NCBI RefSeq assembly: GCF_003173775.1
Contig: NZ_CP029552.1
Coordinates: 4,405,001-4,469,000, forward strand
Source: Methylobacterium sp. 17Sr1-1
GTDB taxonomy: Bacteria; Pseudomonadota; Alphaproteobacteria; Rhizobiales; Beijerinckiaceae
Direction: 5' to 3'
DNA length: 64,000 nt
Positions 23,854 to 33,383 of this stretch are shown piece by piece (position 1 is the stretch's first letter; each line of letters begins with the position of its first letter). The notes beneath the pieces are model-generated. The model searched no databases. It was not told where the DNA came from and was given only the letters and a program-made list of their open reading frames with translations. Both the position numbers and the translations under genes were made by a program.

Positions 23854-25556
23854 CACGCCGGCTCCTCACGCAGCAGCCAGCGCTTGAGGATGGCGGCGAC
23901 CTGCTCCTCGTCGACGTCGATCATCTGCTCCAGGCGCTTCTGCGGCGAGTTCCTCGCCTTCTCGGCCATGTCCTCGATGAGGCTCGCCATGGCGGACATC
24001 CCCTCGGGGCCGGCGAGCGCCGGCTGGCCCGGGACGGCGTCCGGTGCCGGCAGGGCGCCGGCCTCGGCCATCGCGGCGCCCGGCAGGGCGGCGGCGGCGC
24101 CCGCGGCCTCGAGGGCCGCCATCTCGGTCTGGGCCGCCTCCGGCACCGCCAGGATGGCGCGGAGAGCCGGGCGCAGGCCGAACCAGATCAGGAGGCCCGC
24201 CACCACCAGGATGGTGGCCGCGTTGATGAGGGTCGCGGACTGGCGCACCATCACGTCGGCGATGCTGAGCGGCGGCACCGGCTCGAGGGCCTGGCCGTCG
24301 TTGATGAAGCTCACCGCCGCGACCTTGACCGTGTCGCCGCGCTCCTTGCTGGTGCCGGCTGCCGAGGCGACGATCTGCTCGATCTCGGCGATCTGCTTCT
24401 CGATGTTGGCTGCGTTGGCCGCGTTGCCCTCCTGGCCCTGCTGCCCGGCCGTGAGCCGCGAGCGGTTGACCAGCACCGCCACCGAGAGCTGCTTCATCGC
24501 GTAGCCGTCGCTCACCGTCTGGATCACCTTCTGGGAGATCTCGTAGTTGGTGAGGTCCTCCTTCTTGGAGGTCTCGTTGCTGGCGGTGTCGTTGCCGTCC
24601 GAGCGGGTGCGCTGGTCGGGCAGGTTCTGCTGCGCGCTCGTCGGCCGCTGGGAGTTGCGGTTCTGGCTGTTCTCGTTCTCGCGCACCGAGCGGACCGAGC
24701 GGGCGACCTGCTGGTCGGGGTTGTAGATCGTCTCGTTGGTCGAGGTCTTGTCGGTGTTGAGCTGGGCCGCGACGCTGACCTCGAAGTTGCCGAGGCCGAG
24801 ATAGGGGGTGAGCGCCCGACGGATCCGGTCCTGCACCTCGCGGCCGACGTCCTTCTCCAGGCTCGCCATCCGGCCGGTCGGCGCCTGGCCGGCGTCGTCG
24901 CCCGACAGGAGCAGGGTGCCGTCGGCGCCGATCACCGTGACCCGGTCGGGCCTCATGCCGGGAATCGCCGAGGCGACGAGCTGGCGGATCGCCTGGGCCC
25001 CGCTGCGATCGTCGGCGGGCTCGGTGCGCACCACGACGGAGGCGGAGGGCGGCTGCTGGTCGCGCCGGAACGAGCCGCGCTCGGGGAGCACGATGTGAAC
25101 GCGGGCGGCGCGCACGCCCTTCATGCCCTGGATGGTGCGGGCGATCTCGCCCTCGAGGGCGCGAACCCGGGTCACCTCCTGCATGAACGAGGTCATGCCG
25201 AGCGAGCCGAGATCGTTGAACAACTCGTAGCCCGACTTCGAGCTCTGCGGCAGGCCCTTCTCGGCGAGCAGCATCCGCGCCTGGGCGGTATTGCCATAGG
25301 GCACCATCACGGCGCCGCCGTCGGCGCTGACGTCGAAGCGGATGCCCGCATCCTTCAGCACGCCGCCGATGCGGGCGACGTCCTCGCGCGAGAGGCCGGT
25401 ATAGAGCGTCTCCTGCGCCGGGCGGCTCAGGTAATAGGCGCCGAGGCCCACCGCCAGGAACACCACGAGCCCGATCAGCCCGAGGGCGGCGAGACGCCGG
25501 GGCCCGAGCTCGACGATGTTGCTCCACAGCCTCTCGGCTTGCTCGCGACCGGACAT
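23853..25556 (-). CDS. fliF: Flagellar MS-ring protein FliF
   Basis: Builds the membrane ring at the base of the flagellum (567 aa). Membrane helix 1 is near residues 24-43 (AALGLIGLVVFLAVGLGAYY). Periplasmic ring-building motifs follow, including LYTGLSREDVARIGGVLKDA, SYELFNDLG-like SGYELFNDLGSLGMTSFMQE and GVRAARVHIVLPERGSFRRD. A Ser/Asn/Thr-rich region is at about 290-340, helix 2 near 440-460 (ATILVVAGLLIWFGLRPALR), and the FliG-binding tail is at the end (LEQMIDVDEEQVAAILKRWL). ATG 25556 is preferred to TTG 25568. First gene of the leftward operon fliF-fliH-motB-motC-fliK-slt, all closely coupled. Confidence 0.95.
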   Translation of the reverse strand: MSGREQAERLWSNIVELGPRRLAALGLIGLVVFLAVGLGAYYLSRPAQETLYTGLSREDVARIGGVLKDAGIRFDVSADGGAVMVPYGNTAQARMLLAEKGLPQSSKSGYELFNDLGSLGMTSFMQEVTRVRALEGEIARTIQGMKGVRAARVHIVLPERGSFRRDQQPPSASVVVRTEPADDRSGAQAIRQLVASAIPGMRPDRVTVIGADGTLLLSGDDAGQAPTGRMASLEKDVGREVQDRIRRALTPYLGLGNFEVSVAAQLNTDKTSTNETIYNPDQQVARSVRSVRENENSQNRNSQRPTSAQQNLPDQRTRSDGNDTASNETSKKEDLTNYEISQKVIQTVSDGYAMKQLSVAVLVNRSRLTAGQQGQEGNAANAANIEKQIAEIEQIVASAAGTSKERGDTVKVAAVSFINDGQALEPVPPLSIADVMVRQSATLINAATILVVAGLLIWFGLRPALRAILAVPEAAQTEMAALEAAGAAAALPGAAMAEAGALPAPDAVPGQPALAGPEGMSAMASLIEDMAEKARNSPQKRLEQMIDVDEEQVAAILKRWLLREEPA

Positions 25557-25686
25557 CTCTCTCGCCAATCCCGTCCCAGCCCAGGCGACACTGCCTCATC
25601 GCTCTCTTGACGCCCCTGCCTTGTGCGGAGGTTGCGGGCCCTTTGTGCGCCGGCGCACCCGCCGGCGGCGGAGCCGGTTGACGTCT

Positions 25687-25728
25687 TTGATGATGCTTAT
25701 CATCAATACAGACATGACGGCGATCATG
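25687..25728 (+). promoter_or_regulatory. Two palindromes in the SDR promoter region (candidate TetR operator)
   Basis: First, TTGATGATGCTTATCATCAA (25687-25706) has perfect 8-bp arms. Second, CATGACGGCGATCATG (25713-25728) has CATGA/TCATG arms six bases apart. It matches a site at 30262-30277 in front of the TetR-family gene at 15 of 16 bases. The shared site suggests control of this SDR by that regulator. Confidence 0.6.
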
Positions 25729-25755
25729 AAGCGCCGCCGGCCCGGAGAATCCCCC

Positions 25756-26565
25756 ATGAGCGACCAGACACGCCACCAGACCCGCACCCGGAAGCCCGCC
25801 GCCCTCGTCACCGGCGCCTCGTCGGGCATCGGCGCCACCTATGCCGACCGCCTCGCCCGGCGCGGCCATCCCCTGGTGCTGGTGGCCCGCGACGCCGCCC
25901 GCCTCGACGCGCTGGCCGCGCGCCTGCGGGCCGAGACCGGCGTCGCCGTCGACGTGCTGCCGGCCGACCTCACCGATCCGGCCAGGCTCGCGGCGGTCGA
26001 GGCGCGGCTGCGCGACGATGCCGGGATCGGCCTGCTCGTGAACAATGCCGGCGCGGCGGCCCCGGCGGGGTTCACGGCCGACGACCTCGCGCCGCAATAC
26101 CGCCTCGTCGACCTCAACGTGGTGGCGCTCACCCGGCTCGCCGGCGCCGCCGTGCAGGGGTTCCTGGCCCGCGGCGGCGGCGCCATCGTCAACATCAGCT
26201 CGGTGGTGGCGCTCGCGCCCGAGTGGCTGCCCGGCGTCTACGGGGCGACCAAGGCCTACGTGCTGACCCTGTCGCAGGGGCTCCAGTCCGAGCTCGGACC
26301 GCGGGGGATCTACGTCCAGGCGGTTCTGCCGGCCGCGACCCGCACCGAGATCTGGGAGCGCTCCGGCAGAGCGGTGGAGAGCCTGCAGGGCGTGATGGAG
26401 GTCGGCGAGATGGTCGACGCCGCCCTCACAGGGTTCGACCGGCGCGAGGCGGTGACGATTCCGTCCCTGCCGGATGACGGCCAATGGGAGGCGTTCGAGG
26501 CGGCGCGCCGGGCGATGGCGCCGAATTTTTCGCAGGAGCACGCGGCGGCGCGCTACCGAGTGTGA
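25756..26565 (+). CDS. Short-chain dehydrogenase/reductase
   Basis: NAD(P)-dependent oxidoreductase of the classical SDR family (269 aa). The cofactor motif is TGASSGIG (residues 20-27), followed by LVNNAGAA, the catalytic Ser in VNISSV and the Y-x-x-x-K in YGATKAYVLTLSQGL. The ATG at 25756 follows GGAGAATCCCCC. The short Thr/Arg/Gln-rich N-terminus (SDQTRHQTRTRK) precedes the fold. It diverges from fliF across a region with two palindromes, one of them shared with the tetR promoter. The substrate is unknown; the second SDR at 28947 has only distant sequence similarity. Confidence 0.88.
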   Translation: MSDQTRHQTRTRKPAALVTGASSGIGATYADRLARRGHPLVLVARDAARLDALAARLRAETGVAVDVLPADLTDPARLAAVEARLRDDAGIGLLVNNAGAAAPAGFTADDLAPQYRLVDLNVVALTRLAGAAVQGFLARGGGAIVNISSVVALAPEWLPGVYGATKAYVLTLSQGLQSELGPRGIYVQAVLPAATRTEIWERSGRAVESLQGVMEVGEMVDAALTGFDRREAVTIPSLPDDGQWEAFEAARRAMAPNFSQEHAAARYRV

Positions 26566-26826
26566 GCAGACCAGGCCGGGCCGGCGAGGTCGTGGTTGGC
26601 GTTGGGGAAGATTTCTCCTTGCGCTCCGGACCGCTCGCACGTCCGGCTCACCCATGAAGCCGGATGACGCGCGTCAACGCGGTGCCGCAAAGACAAGCGG
26701 ATACGATCCACCGACGATCGTCGCACCATCGTGACCTTCGGCGGGCCGCGCTTCACGCGGCCTTAACGTGCGATCGACAGGGTCTCTCCGGTCGAGCCCG
26801 ACCTGCCGAGCCCTTACGCACCCGCC

Positions 26827-28806
26827 ATGCTCTCGCGACGCCCGCCTGCCTTGCGCTCCATCGGAGGCAAGCTCACCGCCGCCCTGCTCGCCTGCTCGCT
26901 GACGGCGACCGCGCTCCTCGGATGGACCGCCTACCGGCAGCAGCAGCAGGCCGCCGACGCCGCGATCACCACGGCGCTGGACCAGCGCTACCGGGCGGTG
27001 ACGGACGCGATGGCCGAGCAGGGCCGGCGTGCGCTCGCGGTCTCGACGAGCCTCGCCCACGATCCCGCCCTCGGGGAGGCGATGCAGCGAGGCGACCGGG
27101 CGGCGATCCTCTCGCGCTCCCCGGCCCTCGGGGCGCGGCTGGCCGAGGACCTCAACCTGCGGCTCGTCACCTTCTTCCGGCCGGACGGCACCGCGCTCGC
27201 GCGGCTGCACGCGCCGGACACCCACGGCGATTCGGTGCTCGCCCGCCGCGCCACCGTGCGGGCGGCCTTGCAGACCGGCCTGCCCGCGACCGGCATCGAG
27301 CCGGGGCGGGACACGATCGCGATCTTCGCCACGGTGCCGGTGATCCGCAACGGCGCGACGGTCGGCATCGCCGATGTCGGCAGCCCGCTCGGCGCCGGCT
27401 TCCTCGCCGACCTGAAGCAGCGGCTCGGCGTGGATCTGGCGTTCCACCTCGTCAAGGACGGGGCGCCGACGACGCTCGCGGCGACCTTCCCCGACAAGAC
27501 CCTGCTCGACCCCGCCGCCCATGTCGCGGCGACGGCGCGGCCGATCGCCTGGCGCGAGATCCGGCTCGCCGAGCGCGCGACCGCCGTGGTGGCCGGGCCG
27601 CTCGTCAACGCCGCCGGCCAGGCGATCGGCACGATCGAGGTGGCGCTCGACGTCTCGGGCGAGGTCGCCGCCCGGCACCGGGCCGTCCTGATGCTCCTCG
27701 GCGTGCTCGCCGTCGCGGCACTCGCGGCGCTCGCCGTCGCCTGGGCGCTCGCCCGGCATATCGGCCGCCCGCTCGCCGCCCTCGACCGCACCATGCAGGC
27801 CCTCGCCGAGGGCCGCCTCGACGTCGCCGTGCCGGCGACGGAGCGGGGCGACGAGGTCGGCACCATGGCCCGCTCGGTCCGGCTGTTCCGCGACCGCCTC
27901 GCCGAGGCCGAGACCTTGCGGGCCGCGGAAGCGACCGGCCAGGCGCAGCGCGAGCGCCGGGCCGGCACGGTGGACGACCTGGTGCGGAGCTTCGACCGGG
28001 CGGTCGGCGAGGTCGTCGGCATGGTCTCGTCGGCGGCGACCGAGATGCAGGCGACCGCCGCCCAGCTCTCCGCCACCGCGGGCGACGCCGCCCGGCGCTC
28101 GGCGGCGGTGGCCGAGGCCGCCGGCGACGCGGCCCGCAACGTCGGGATGGTGTCGGACGCGGCCGGCACCCTCGGCGCCTCGGTGAGCGAGATCGACCGG
28201 CAGGCCGCGGCCTCCGCCGAGCGCTCGAAGGCTGCGGTCGCCGAGGCCGCGCAGGCCGGCACGATCGTGGCGGATCTGGCCGGCGCGGCGAACCGGATCG
28301 GCGACGTGCTCGCCCTCATCTCCGGCATCGCCCAGCAGACCAACCTGCTGGCGCTGAACGCCACGATCGAGGCGGCGCGGGCCGGGGCGGCGGGCCGGGG
28401 CTTCGCCGTCGTGGCGGCCGAGGTGAAGGAACTGGCCGGCCAGACCGCGAAGGCGACGGCCGAGATCGGCGAGCAGATCGCCTGGATCCAGTCCTCGACC
28501 GGCCGGGCGGTCACGGCGATCGCCGGGATCACCGGGACGATCCACGCCGTGAGCGACACCGCCGAGGCCATCGCCGGCACCGTGCGCGAGCAGGGCAGCG
28601 CGACCCGGGAGATCGTCGCCTCCGTGGCGCAGGCCTCGACCCGCACCGGCGACGTCACGGCGACGGTCGCCGGCCTGTCGCAGGCCGCCCAGGAGACCGG
28701 CCACGCCGCCACCCAGGTGCTCGCCACCTCCTCCGAACTCGCCGGCCAGGCCGAGCGCCTGCGCAGCCAGGTGCAGGGCTTCCTGGAGGCGGTGCGGGCG
28801 GCGTGA
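26827..28806 (+). CDS. mcp: Methyl-accepting chemotaxis protein with cache-type sensor domain
   Basis: Transmembrane chemoreceptor (659 aa). Membrane helix 1 is near residues 15-33 ([20 protein letters not shown]). A periplasmic cache-like ligand domain spans about 40-280, including [20 protein letters not shown] and [20 protein letters not shown]. Helix 2 is near 285-308 ([20 protein letters not shown]). A HAMP domain follows ([20 protein letters not shown]), then the long cytoplasmic signalling coiled coil. The conserved tip is at about 497-540 ([38 protein letters not shown]). No C-terminal CheR-tethering pentapeptide is seen. Near the flagellar block but a separate transcript. Ligand unknown. 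Confidence 0.92.
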   Translation: MLSRRPPALRSIGGKLTAALLACSLTATALLGWTAYRQQQQAADAAITTALDQRYRAVTDAMAEQGRRALAVSTSLAHDPALGEAMQRGDRAAILSRSPALGARLAEDLNLRLVTFFRPDGTALARLHAPDTHGDSVLARRATVRAALQTGLPATGIEPGRDTIAIFATVPVIRNGATVGIADVGSPLGAGFLADLKQRLGVDLAFHLVKDGAPTTLAATFPDKTLLDPAAHVAATARPIAWREIRLAERATAVVAGPLVNAAGQAIGTIEVALDVSGEVAARHRAVLMLLGVLAVAALAALAVAWALARHIGRPLAALDRTMQALAEGRLDVAVPATERGDEVGTMARSVRLFRDRLAEAETLRAAEATGQAQRERRAGTVDDLVRSFDRAVGEVVGMVSSAATEMQATAAQLSATAGDAARRSAAVAEAAGDAARNVGMVSDAAGTLGASVSEIDRQAAASAERSKAAVAEAAQAGTIVADLAGAANRIGDVLALISGIAQQTNLLALNATIEAARAGAAGRGFAVVAAEVKELAGQTAKATAEIGEQIAWIQSSTGRAVTAIAGITGTIHAVSDTAEAIAGTVREQGSATREIVASVAQASTRTGDVTATVAGLSQAAQETGHAATQVLATSSELAGQAERLRSQVQGFLEAVRAA

Positions 28807-28946
28807 GGGCGGACCGCCTCAGCGCTTCGTCCATCGACAGCCGTGACACCCTCGACGTCATCCCGGGGCCGCGACAGCGGAACCCGGGACGACACTGAAA
28901 GGCATTGGCCCGGGCACCGGATCGATCGGCGCCGCCCGTCGAACCC

Positions 28947-29645
28947 TCAGAACCGCTCCACCCAGGGCCGCAGCTCGACCTCGAACGACCAGGCGTCGCG
29001 GGGCTGGCGCAGCACGTCGAGATAGGCCCGCGCCACGCCCTCCGGCGTGAGGGTGCTGTCGGGCTTGTCCGCCGGGTCGGGCCGGCGGGCGCTGCGCACC
29101 GCGCCGTCGACGACGAAATGGGCGACGTGGATGCCTTTCGGGCCGAGCTCGCGCGCCGCGCTCTGGGCGAGGCCGCGCAGGGCGAACTTGCCCATCGCGA
29201 AGGCGGCCGAGAGCGGAAAGCCCTTCACCCCGGCGGTGGCGCCGGTGAACAGGATCGCCCCGTGGCCCTGCGGCTCCATGCGCCGCGCCGCCTCGCGGGC
29301 GACCAGGAAGGCGCCGAAGGCGGTGACCTCCACCGCCCGCCGCACCGCCTCCGGATCGAGGGCGGCGAGCGGTCCGGGCACGCGGGCGCTGGCGTTGTAG
29401 ATCACCACGTCGGGCGCGCCGAGGCGGGCCTCGACCGCGGCGAACAGCGCGGCCACGGCCCCCGGGTCGGCGGCGTCGGCCGCGAAGGTCGCCGCCCCGG
29501 TCTCGGCCGCGAGATCGGCGAGCTTGCCCGCGTCGCGGGCCGCGAGGCCGACCTGCAGCCCTTCCGCGGCGAGGAGGCGGGCGAGGGCGGCGCTGATGCC
29601 GGCCCCGGCGCCGACGATGAGGGCGGTGCGGTAGGGCAGGCTCAC
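28947..29645 (-). CDS. SDR family oxidoreductase (divergent glycine motif)
   Basis: A Rossmann-fold SDR of 232 aa. The cofactor loop reads VGAGAGISAALARLLAAEG instead of TGxxxGIG, followed by YNASARVPGPLAALDPEAVR (an NAS variant of NNAG). The usual YxxxK region is replaced by FAMGKFALRGLAQSAARELG, so the catalytic Tyr appears to be Phe while the Lys is kept. Catalysis may be altered. It starts with GTG at 29645 overlapping the upstream thioesterase stop (GTGA), forming a coupled pair divergent from the TetR gene. Confidence 0.85.
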   Translation of the reverse strand: MSLPYRTALIVGAGAGISAALARLLAAEGLQVGLAARDAGKLADLAAETGAATFAADAADPGAVAALFAAVEARLGAPDVVIYNASARVPGPLAALDPEAVRRAVEVTAFGAFLVAREAARRMEPQGHGAILFTGATAGVKGFPLSAAFAMGKFALRGLAQSAARELGPKGIHVAHFVVDGAVRSARRPDPADKPDSTLTPEGVARAYLDVLRQPRDAWSFEVELRPWVERF

Positions 29646-30238
29646 GGGCGCGCCTCCGGTCGGGCGGGCAGGTCTTCCCGCACAGGCAAGTCGAAGACCA
29701 GGCAGGTGGTGCTGGCGGTGGCGCAGAGACGGCCGGCCTCGTCGGTGAGGCTCGCCTCGGCCACGGCCTGGCGGCGCCCGGCATGGACCACCCGGCCGGT
29801 CGCGGTGACGCGGCCGGAGCCTTCGGTGACCGCCCGCAGGTAGTTCACCTTGATCTCCAGCGTCGTGTAGCCGCGCCCGGCCGGCAGGGTGCTGTGGACG
29901 GCGCAGCCCATCACGCTGTCGAGCAGCGTCGCCAGCGCCCCGCCATGGACGCTGCCGATCGGGTTGTAGAGGTACTCGCCCGCCGGCATCCGCATCGTCA
30001 CCCGGCCCGGCTCGGCCTCGTCCAGCGTGATGCCCATCAGGGCGACGATCGGCGGCGGCGGCACCGTGCCGGCGATCAGGGCCCGCAGGAAATCGAGCCC
30101 GGCCAGCCCCTGCCCGGCCCGGGCCAGCGCCCGCGGATCGGCCCAGGTGACCGTACGCTCCCTTGCCGGGTGCTCTCTTGCCGGGTGCTCTCTTGCCGGG
30201 GCCTCCCGCGGCGGCTCGGGCAACGACGTGGCGGCCAT
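29642..30238 (-). CDS. PaaI-type hotdog-fold acyl-CoA thioesterase
   Basis: Hydrolyses acyl- or aryl-CoA thioesters (198 aa). The hotdog core includes MPAGEYLYNPIGSVHGGALA, where the HGG motif with a nearby Asp (ATLLDSVMG) is the family signature, and KVNYLRAVTEGSGRVTATGR. The N-terminal 30 residues carry a duplicated PAREH unit encoded by a 15-bp tandem repeat (about 30165-30200). This suggests an unstructured tail or a start further in. Translationally coupled to the SDR downstream; a TetR-family gene diverges upstream. Confidence 0.87.
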   Translation of the reverse strand: MAATSLPEPPREAPAREHPAREHPARERTVTWADPRALARAGQGLAGLDFLRALIAGTVPPPPIVALMGITLDEAEPGRVTMRMPAGEYLYNPIGSVHGGALATLLDSVMGCAVHSTLPAGRGYTTLEIKVNYLRAVTEGSGRVTATGRVVHAGRRQAVAEASLTDEAGRLCATASTTCLVFDLPVREDLPARPEARP

Positions 30239-30261
30239 GCTCCCTCCTTTTCGTCTTCTTA

Positions 30262-30294
30262 CATGACGTCGATCATGATATTACAGTGATGATC
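30262..30294. promoter_or_regulatory. Candidate operator between thioesterase and tetR genes
   Basis: CATGACGTCGATCATG (30262-30277) repeats, with one change, the palindrome at 25713-25728 before the SDR gene. It overlaps a second inverted pair, CGATCAT (30270-30276) and ATGATCG (30288-30294). The location between divergent promoters is typical for TetR autoregulation. Confidence 0.6.
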
Positions 30295-30331
30295 GTGGTC
30301 CTCAATGATGTCAACGGGAGCGGATCGTCGG

Positions 30332-30910
30332 ATGCGGGTGACGCGCGAGCAGTTCCAGGAGAACCGGCGCCGGATCCTCGAAGCGGCCGGGCGTCTCTTC
30401 CGCGAGAAGGGGTTCTCCGCCGTGACGGTGGCCGAGGTGATGGAGGCCGCCGGGCTGACCCATGGCGGCTTCTACGGCCATTTCGCCTCGAAGGAGGATC
30501 TCGCCGCCCAGGCGCTGGGTCAGGCGCTGGCGCCGGCACCGCGGGAGCCCGGGACGGCGCCGGATGAAAAGTCGCGGGACGAGAAATCGGGGGACTTGGC
30601 GGCCTTCGTCGCCTCCTACCTGTCGGCGGCCCATCGCGACCGGCCGGGCACCGGCTGCGCCCTCGCGGCGTTGGGGAGCGAGGCGGCGCGCCAGCCGGCG
30701 CCCGTGCGGCGCGCCTTCACCGAGGGGCTGGAGGCGCGGCTCGCCCGGATGCAGGAGGCCCTGCCGGAGGGCGACCGGGCGGCGGCGCTCGCGGCGATCT
30801 CCGGCCTCGTCGGCGCCCTGGTGCTCGCCCGGGCGGTGGACGATCCGGCTCTCTCCGACGAGATCCTGGCGGCGGCGCGGGGCGCGCTCGGCGATCCGTG
30901 GCGGGGGTGA
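30332..30910 (+). CDS. TetR/AcrR-family transcriptional regulator
   Basis: One-component repressor type (192 aa from ATG 30332; in-frame ATGs at 30305 and 30308 give a longer form). The helix-turn-helix is at the N-terminus (NRRRILEAAGRLFREKGFSA, then TVAEVMEAAGLTHGGFYGHF, ASKEDL). The C-terminal helical domain includes GTGCALAALGSEAARQPAPV, as in regulators of SDR or thioesterase operons. It diverges from the thioesterase-SDR pair, which it probably controls. The shared palindrome at 25713 suggests the SDR at 25756 is a third target. The ligand cannot be predicted. Confidence 0.88.
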   Translation: MRVTREQFQENRRRILEAAGRLFREKGFSAVTVAEVMEAAGLTHGGFYGHFASKEDLAAQALGQALAPAPREPGTAPDEKSRDEKSGDLAAFVASYLSAAHRDRPGTGCALAALGSEAARQPAPVRRAFTEGLEARLARMQEALPEGDRAAALAAISGLVGALVLARAVDDPALSDEILAAARGALGDPWRG

Positions 30911-30999
30911 TCCGCGTACGGGGCCCCTGAGTCGGGCCGGCAGGTTTTTGGTAACCCTCGCGTGACCATGCTGGGGGGCGTCCTTGCCCGAGGCCGGTG

Positions 31000-32781
31000 A
31001 TGGTGTTGCGTGTTGCGTTTCCGTACCTGCCTTCGGCGGCGGCCCTCGCCTGGGTGCTCGGCACCGGCTTGGCCGCCGCGGTCGAGCCCGCGCCCCCGGT
31101 GCCGCCCGCTTCGGTGCCCGGCCCCCAGGCTCCCCTGAACCCGGCGTCGCAGAATCCATCGTCGTCCGCGCAGGCCGCCCCCGTCCCCCCCGCACCGGTC
31201 GAGCCCGCGCGGCGCGAGGTGACGACTGCGCCAGAGCCCGTGCCGGGCGGCGCGACGCCGCTGCCGGTCGGTCCGATCAAGCCCGGCGCCGCCCCGAGGA
31301 TCGGCGAGGCCAGGCCGGCCGAGGCCAAGCCCGCGGAAGCGAAGCCCGCTCCCAAAAAAATCTCGCGCGAGCTGCCGCCGCTGGTGGTGGCGCGGATGTC
31401 GCAGGACACCACCCCGACCCTGACCCCCGCGACCTTCCTCGACACCCTGCGGGCGGCCGAGCGCTACCAGGGCCTGGTCGAAGCCGGGGGCTGGCCGGCC
31501 CTGCCGTCCGATCTCGCGGTGAAGCCCGGCGAGCGCAACCCGGCGATCCCGGGCTTGCGCCGCCACCTCGTGCTGACCGAGGACCTCGCCCCCGGCGGCC
31601 CGGAGGGCGACACCCTCGATCCCGGCCTCGTCGCGGCGCTCAAGCGCTACCAGGCCCGGCACAACCTGCCCGAGACGGGACTCCTCGGCCGCCAGACCGT
31701 GGCCGCCCTCAACGTGCCGGCGAGCGTGCGCCAGCGCCAGCTCGCGGCCTCGGCCAACCGGCTGATCGGGTCGAGCTTCCCGTTCGGCGAGCGCTACGTC
31801 GTGGTCAACATCCCGTCGGCCGCCGTCGAGGCGGTGGATCACGGCAGCGTGGCGCGCCGCTACGTCGCGGTGGTGGGCAAGCCGGAACGCGCCTCGCCGT
31901 CGGTCGAGACGAAGATCACCAACATCAACTTCAACCCGACCTGGACCGTGCCGGTGTCCCTCATCAAGAAGGACATCATCCCGCACATGCGCAAGGATCC
32001 GGGCTACCTCGCCAAGATGCATATCCGCATGCTCGACGGCCAGGGGCAGGAGGTGCAGCCGACCGCCGTCGACTGGTCGACCGAGCGGGCGGTGAACTAC
32101 ACCCTGCGCCAGGATCCGGGCTTCGACAACTCGCTCGGCCAGGTGCGGATCGACATGCCGAACCGGCACGCGGTCTACATGCACGACACGCCGTCGAAGT
32201 CGCTGTTCACCCGCGACGTGCGCTTCCACTCCTCGGGCTGCGTGCGCGTCGCCGACGTGAAGGCGCTGGTCGGCTGGCTCCTCGACGGGACGCCGGGCCC
32301 GAACGGCCCCGGCTCGGCCTGGGGCCCGATGGAGATCGAGACCGGCATCGCCACCGGCGAGCGCCGCGACATCAAGCTGGCGAAGCCGATTCCCGTGACC
32401 TTCGTCTATCTGACCGGCTACGCCACCCCGGACGGAAGGGTGCATTTTCGCGACGACGTCTACGGCCTCGACACCGGCAAACCGGCCGACGTCGCGGTGA
32501 CCGGGGCGCTCGCCAAGCCGGATACCGCCAAGCCGGGGCCGGCGAAGCCCGCCGCCCGACCGGTCCCGGCGGGAACCGCGGCCGAGCCCAAGCCGGCCGC
32601 CAAGCCCGCCGCCATCAAGTCCGAGGCCGCCAAGCCGGCCGCCGTCAAGGCACCCTCGGCCGAGAGGACGGCCCCCAAGGCCGAGCCGAAGCCCGCCGCG
32701 AAGGCATCCGCGCCCGAGAAGCCCGTCTCTCCCAGGCCCGCGCCCGCCACCGAGCGCCGGAGCACCGTCCCGCCGACCTGA
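31000..32781 (+). CDS. L,D-transpeptidase (YcbB-type, YkuD catalytic domain)
   Basis: Periplasmic cell-wall cross-linking enzyme forming 3-3 links (593 aa from ATG 31000; GTG 30997 is adjacent). A signal-like N-terminus (LPSAAALAWVLGTGLAAAVE) leads into a Pro/Ala-rich region (30-120). A peptidoglycan-binding helical motif is near 205-240 (LVAALKRYQARHNLPETGLL, GRQTVAALNVP). The YkuD domain (about 260-465) has its signature His410-Ser-Ser-Gly-Cys414-Val-Arg, with Cys414 as nucleophile. The last 110 residues are a Lys/Pro/Ala-rich tail (repeats of PKPAAK), like wall-binding extensions. The arrangement resembles YcbB rather than small ErfK proteins. Confidence 0.9.
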   Translation: MVLRVAFPYLPSAAALAWVLGTGLAAAVEPAPPVPPASVPGPQAPLNPASQNPSSSAQAAPVPPAPVEPARREVTTAPEPVPGGATPLPVGPIKPGAAPRIGEARPAEAKPAEAKPAPKKISRELPPLVVARMSQDTTPTLTPATFLDTLRAAERYQGLVEAGGWPALPSDLAVKPGERNPAIPGLRRHLVLTEDLAPGGPEGDTLDPGLVAALKRYQARHNLPETGLLGRQTVAALNVPASVRQRQLAASANRLIGSSFPFGERYVVVNIPSAAVEAVDHGSVARRYVAVVGKPERASPSVETKITNINFNPTWTVPVSLIKKDIIPHMRKDPGYLAKMHIRMLDGQGQEVQPTAVDWSTERAVNYTLRQDPGFDNSLGQVRIDMPNRHAVYMHDTPSKSLFTRDVRFHSSGCVRVADVKALVGWLLDGTPGPNGPGSAWGPMEIETGIATGERRDIKLAKPIPVTFVYLTGYATPDGRVHFRDDVYGLDTGKPADVAVTGALAKPDTAKPGPAKPAARPVPAGTAAEPKPAAKPAAIKSEAAKPAAVKAPSAERTAPKAEPKPAAKASAPEKPVSPRPAPATERRSTVPPT

Positions 32782-33383
32782 CCCGGCGCCTCCTGGGATA
32801 CGTCCGCGGCGAAACCCTCCACGCCGTCAGACTTTGCGAGCGGACGGCGCTCGCATCGCGGACGAACCGGTCCGTCGGCGGCAGAGAACCCTGGCCGAGC
32901 CCACGAGACAGGCCCGAGAACAACCCCGAAGTTCGACGAACCGCCCCGGCCTGGAAGGGGCTCCGAGCCAACCGCCTCTCCGATGCCTGCAGCCGATCGC
33001 CCTTGCCTCGCGCAGCATCGGCGCCGTCGCGATTCGCCCGAAGGGACCGAGCCAGGCGCTTCTCTCCGCGCTGCGCGACGTTCATCCCGTCTCCAAAGGA
33101 CAGCCGCAGGCCGGTCCCGCCGGCCGAGACCGTCATCGCGGCTCTCGCTTGAGGAGTTCGTCCCCGCGCGTGTTCGCATTCGCCGTCGTCCTCCGGGCAA
33201 TCGTTGCCATCGCGGCGATTCGGAACGTGCCGCTACCGTCATTTCAGCCGTAGATCCCGGCACGACGACGCGGCAGACCTGACTCCTTCACCGCTCATTA
33301 GAAGTTTTCGGTCTCAAATTAGTTGTACCAGGCTGGGGTATCGCCGTCGGAGCGGTGCCCGGGCGTGATCGATACTTCATCTG
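32782..33383. other. 602-bp region without a recognised gene
   Basis: Open frames exist on both strands but none shows a ribosome-binding site with a recognisable or compositionally normal product; Arg- and Ser-rich translations suggest shadow frames. The right end (33296-33330: CATTAGAAGTTTTCGGTCTC, AAATTAGTTG) is AT-richer and may hold the promoter of the downstream TadG-like gene. Confidence 0.4.

Noticed and set aside
32834..33263. Open frames of 139 and 267 codons on opposite strands
   Set aside because: They overlap each other, have low-complexity composition, and the longer one is antisense to the tail of the L,D-transpeptidase.
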